Source: Gloeothece verrucosa PCC 7822 (lineage in GTDB: Bacteria; Cyanobacteriota; Cyanobacteriia; Cyanobacteriales; Microcystaceae). Taken from it: a DNA stretch of 64,000 nt. The stretch covers positions 744,001 through 808,000 of the forward strand of contig NC_014501.1 in the NCBI RefSeq assembly GCF_000147335.1, given 5' to 3'. Every line of letters begins with the position of its first letter. Position 1 is the stretch's first letter. The notes beneath the pieces were generated by a model that saw only the letters and a list, made by a program, of their open reading frames with translations, searched no databases and had not been told where the DNA came from. A program made the translations under genes and the position numbers. This document shows positions 63,894-64,000 of this stretch, piece after piece.

Positions 63894-64000
63894 ATGGCAC
63901 GTCAACGCTCTAAATCTGATTTACCGACAAAAATTTGTGCAGTTTGTGGACTGTCTTTTACTTGGCGCAAAAAATGGGCTAACTGTTGGGATGACGTTAA
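63894..64000 (+). CDS. DUF2256 protein, cut by the right edge
   Basis: ATG 63894 opens MARQRSKSDLPTKICAVCGL and SFTWRKKWANCWDDV. The CAVCGLxFTWRKKW pattern is the zinc-ribbon-like start of DUF2256, short proteins often encoded near cryptochrome/photolyase genes. The end is outside the window. Confidence 0.85.
   Translation, partial: MARQRSKSDLPTKICAVCGLSFTWRKKWANCWDDV

Overview
The window is chromosomal DNA of a cyanobacterium. The evidence is CrtO ketolase beside a carotenoid-binding OCP-N-like protein, a CruA/CruP-type lycopene cyclase, several cyanobacteria-typical small proteins (DUF3082, DUF751, TIGR02450, DUF2256), PEP-CTERM proteins and seven HIP1 octamers (GCGATCGC). It looks like a coccoid, exopolysaccharide-making cyanobacterium of the Cyanothece/Gloeothece kind, but the genus cannot be fixed from the sequence.

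Region 1 (1-9.0 kb) is a decaying integration zone. An intact tyrosine recombinase, translationally coupled to a protein with five Leu-Pro-Tyr repeats, is followed by the 3' half of a tRNA-Lys(CUU), which looks like an attachment site. Just beyond it lies a second integrase, frameshifted and truncated. Then come scraps: a PEP-CTERM gene split by one TGA, the tail of a type-I-secretion-like protein, other remnants, an intact ParD/ParE-type toxin-antitoxin pair, two XRE regulators and several unknown small genes. No HIP1 site occurs before 16.18 kb.

Region 2 (8.8-15.8 kb) is a type I restriction-modification operon, hsdM-hsdS-abi-hsdR, with 4-bp or longer overlaps at every junction. An Abi_C-like abortive-infection protein sits between the specificity and restriction subunits. 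A frameshifted HTH gene precedes it, and a small C/G palindrome has landed in frame inside hsdM.

Region 3 (16.1-44.9 kb) is mainly host core: ispE, DUF3082, DAHP synthase, a radical SAM enzyme, a large RapA/DpdE-like SNF2 ATPase, a DUF4126 membrane protein, a 29-residue single-helix membrane protein, divergent crtO and an OCP-N-domain (helical carotenoid) protein, polA, an FkbM methyltransferase, a GTPase-TM-TPR plus phosphate-binding-like pair, an ammonium transporter, a roadblock-like protein, a Wzc/Wza-type polysaccharide export pair, a TIGR02450 protein and a membrane GTPase.

Region 4 (44.9-47.1 kb) is a second small accessory patch: an aldo/keto reductase fragment, an orphan antitoxin-like gene, a frameshifted DUF433 gene, and a TIR-domain protein fused to an RsiV/DUF3298-like domain, the best candidate for an undescribed effector.

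Region 5 (47.2-64 kb) holds guaB3-like, a site-2 protease, a YgiN-like monooxygenase, a tandem duplication giving two nidogen-domain PEP-CTERM genes plus a broken monooxygenase copy, DUF751-rbfA-GH3, further PEP-CTERM genes, a PEBP lipoprotein, DUF3592, a rhodanese without its cysteine, CruA, a flippase-like protein and a DUF2256 gene cut by the right edge. CrtO, the OCP-N protein and CruA together link ketocarotenoid synthesis to a likely carotenoid-binding photoprotective protein.
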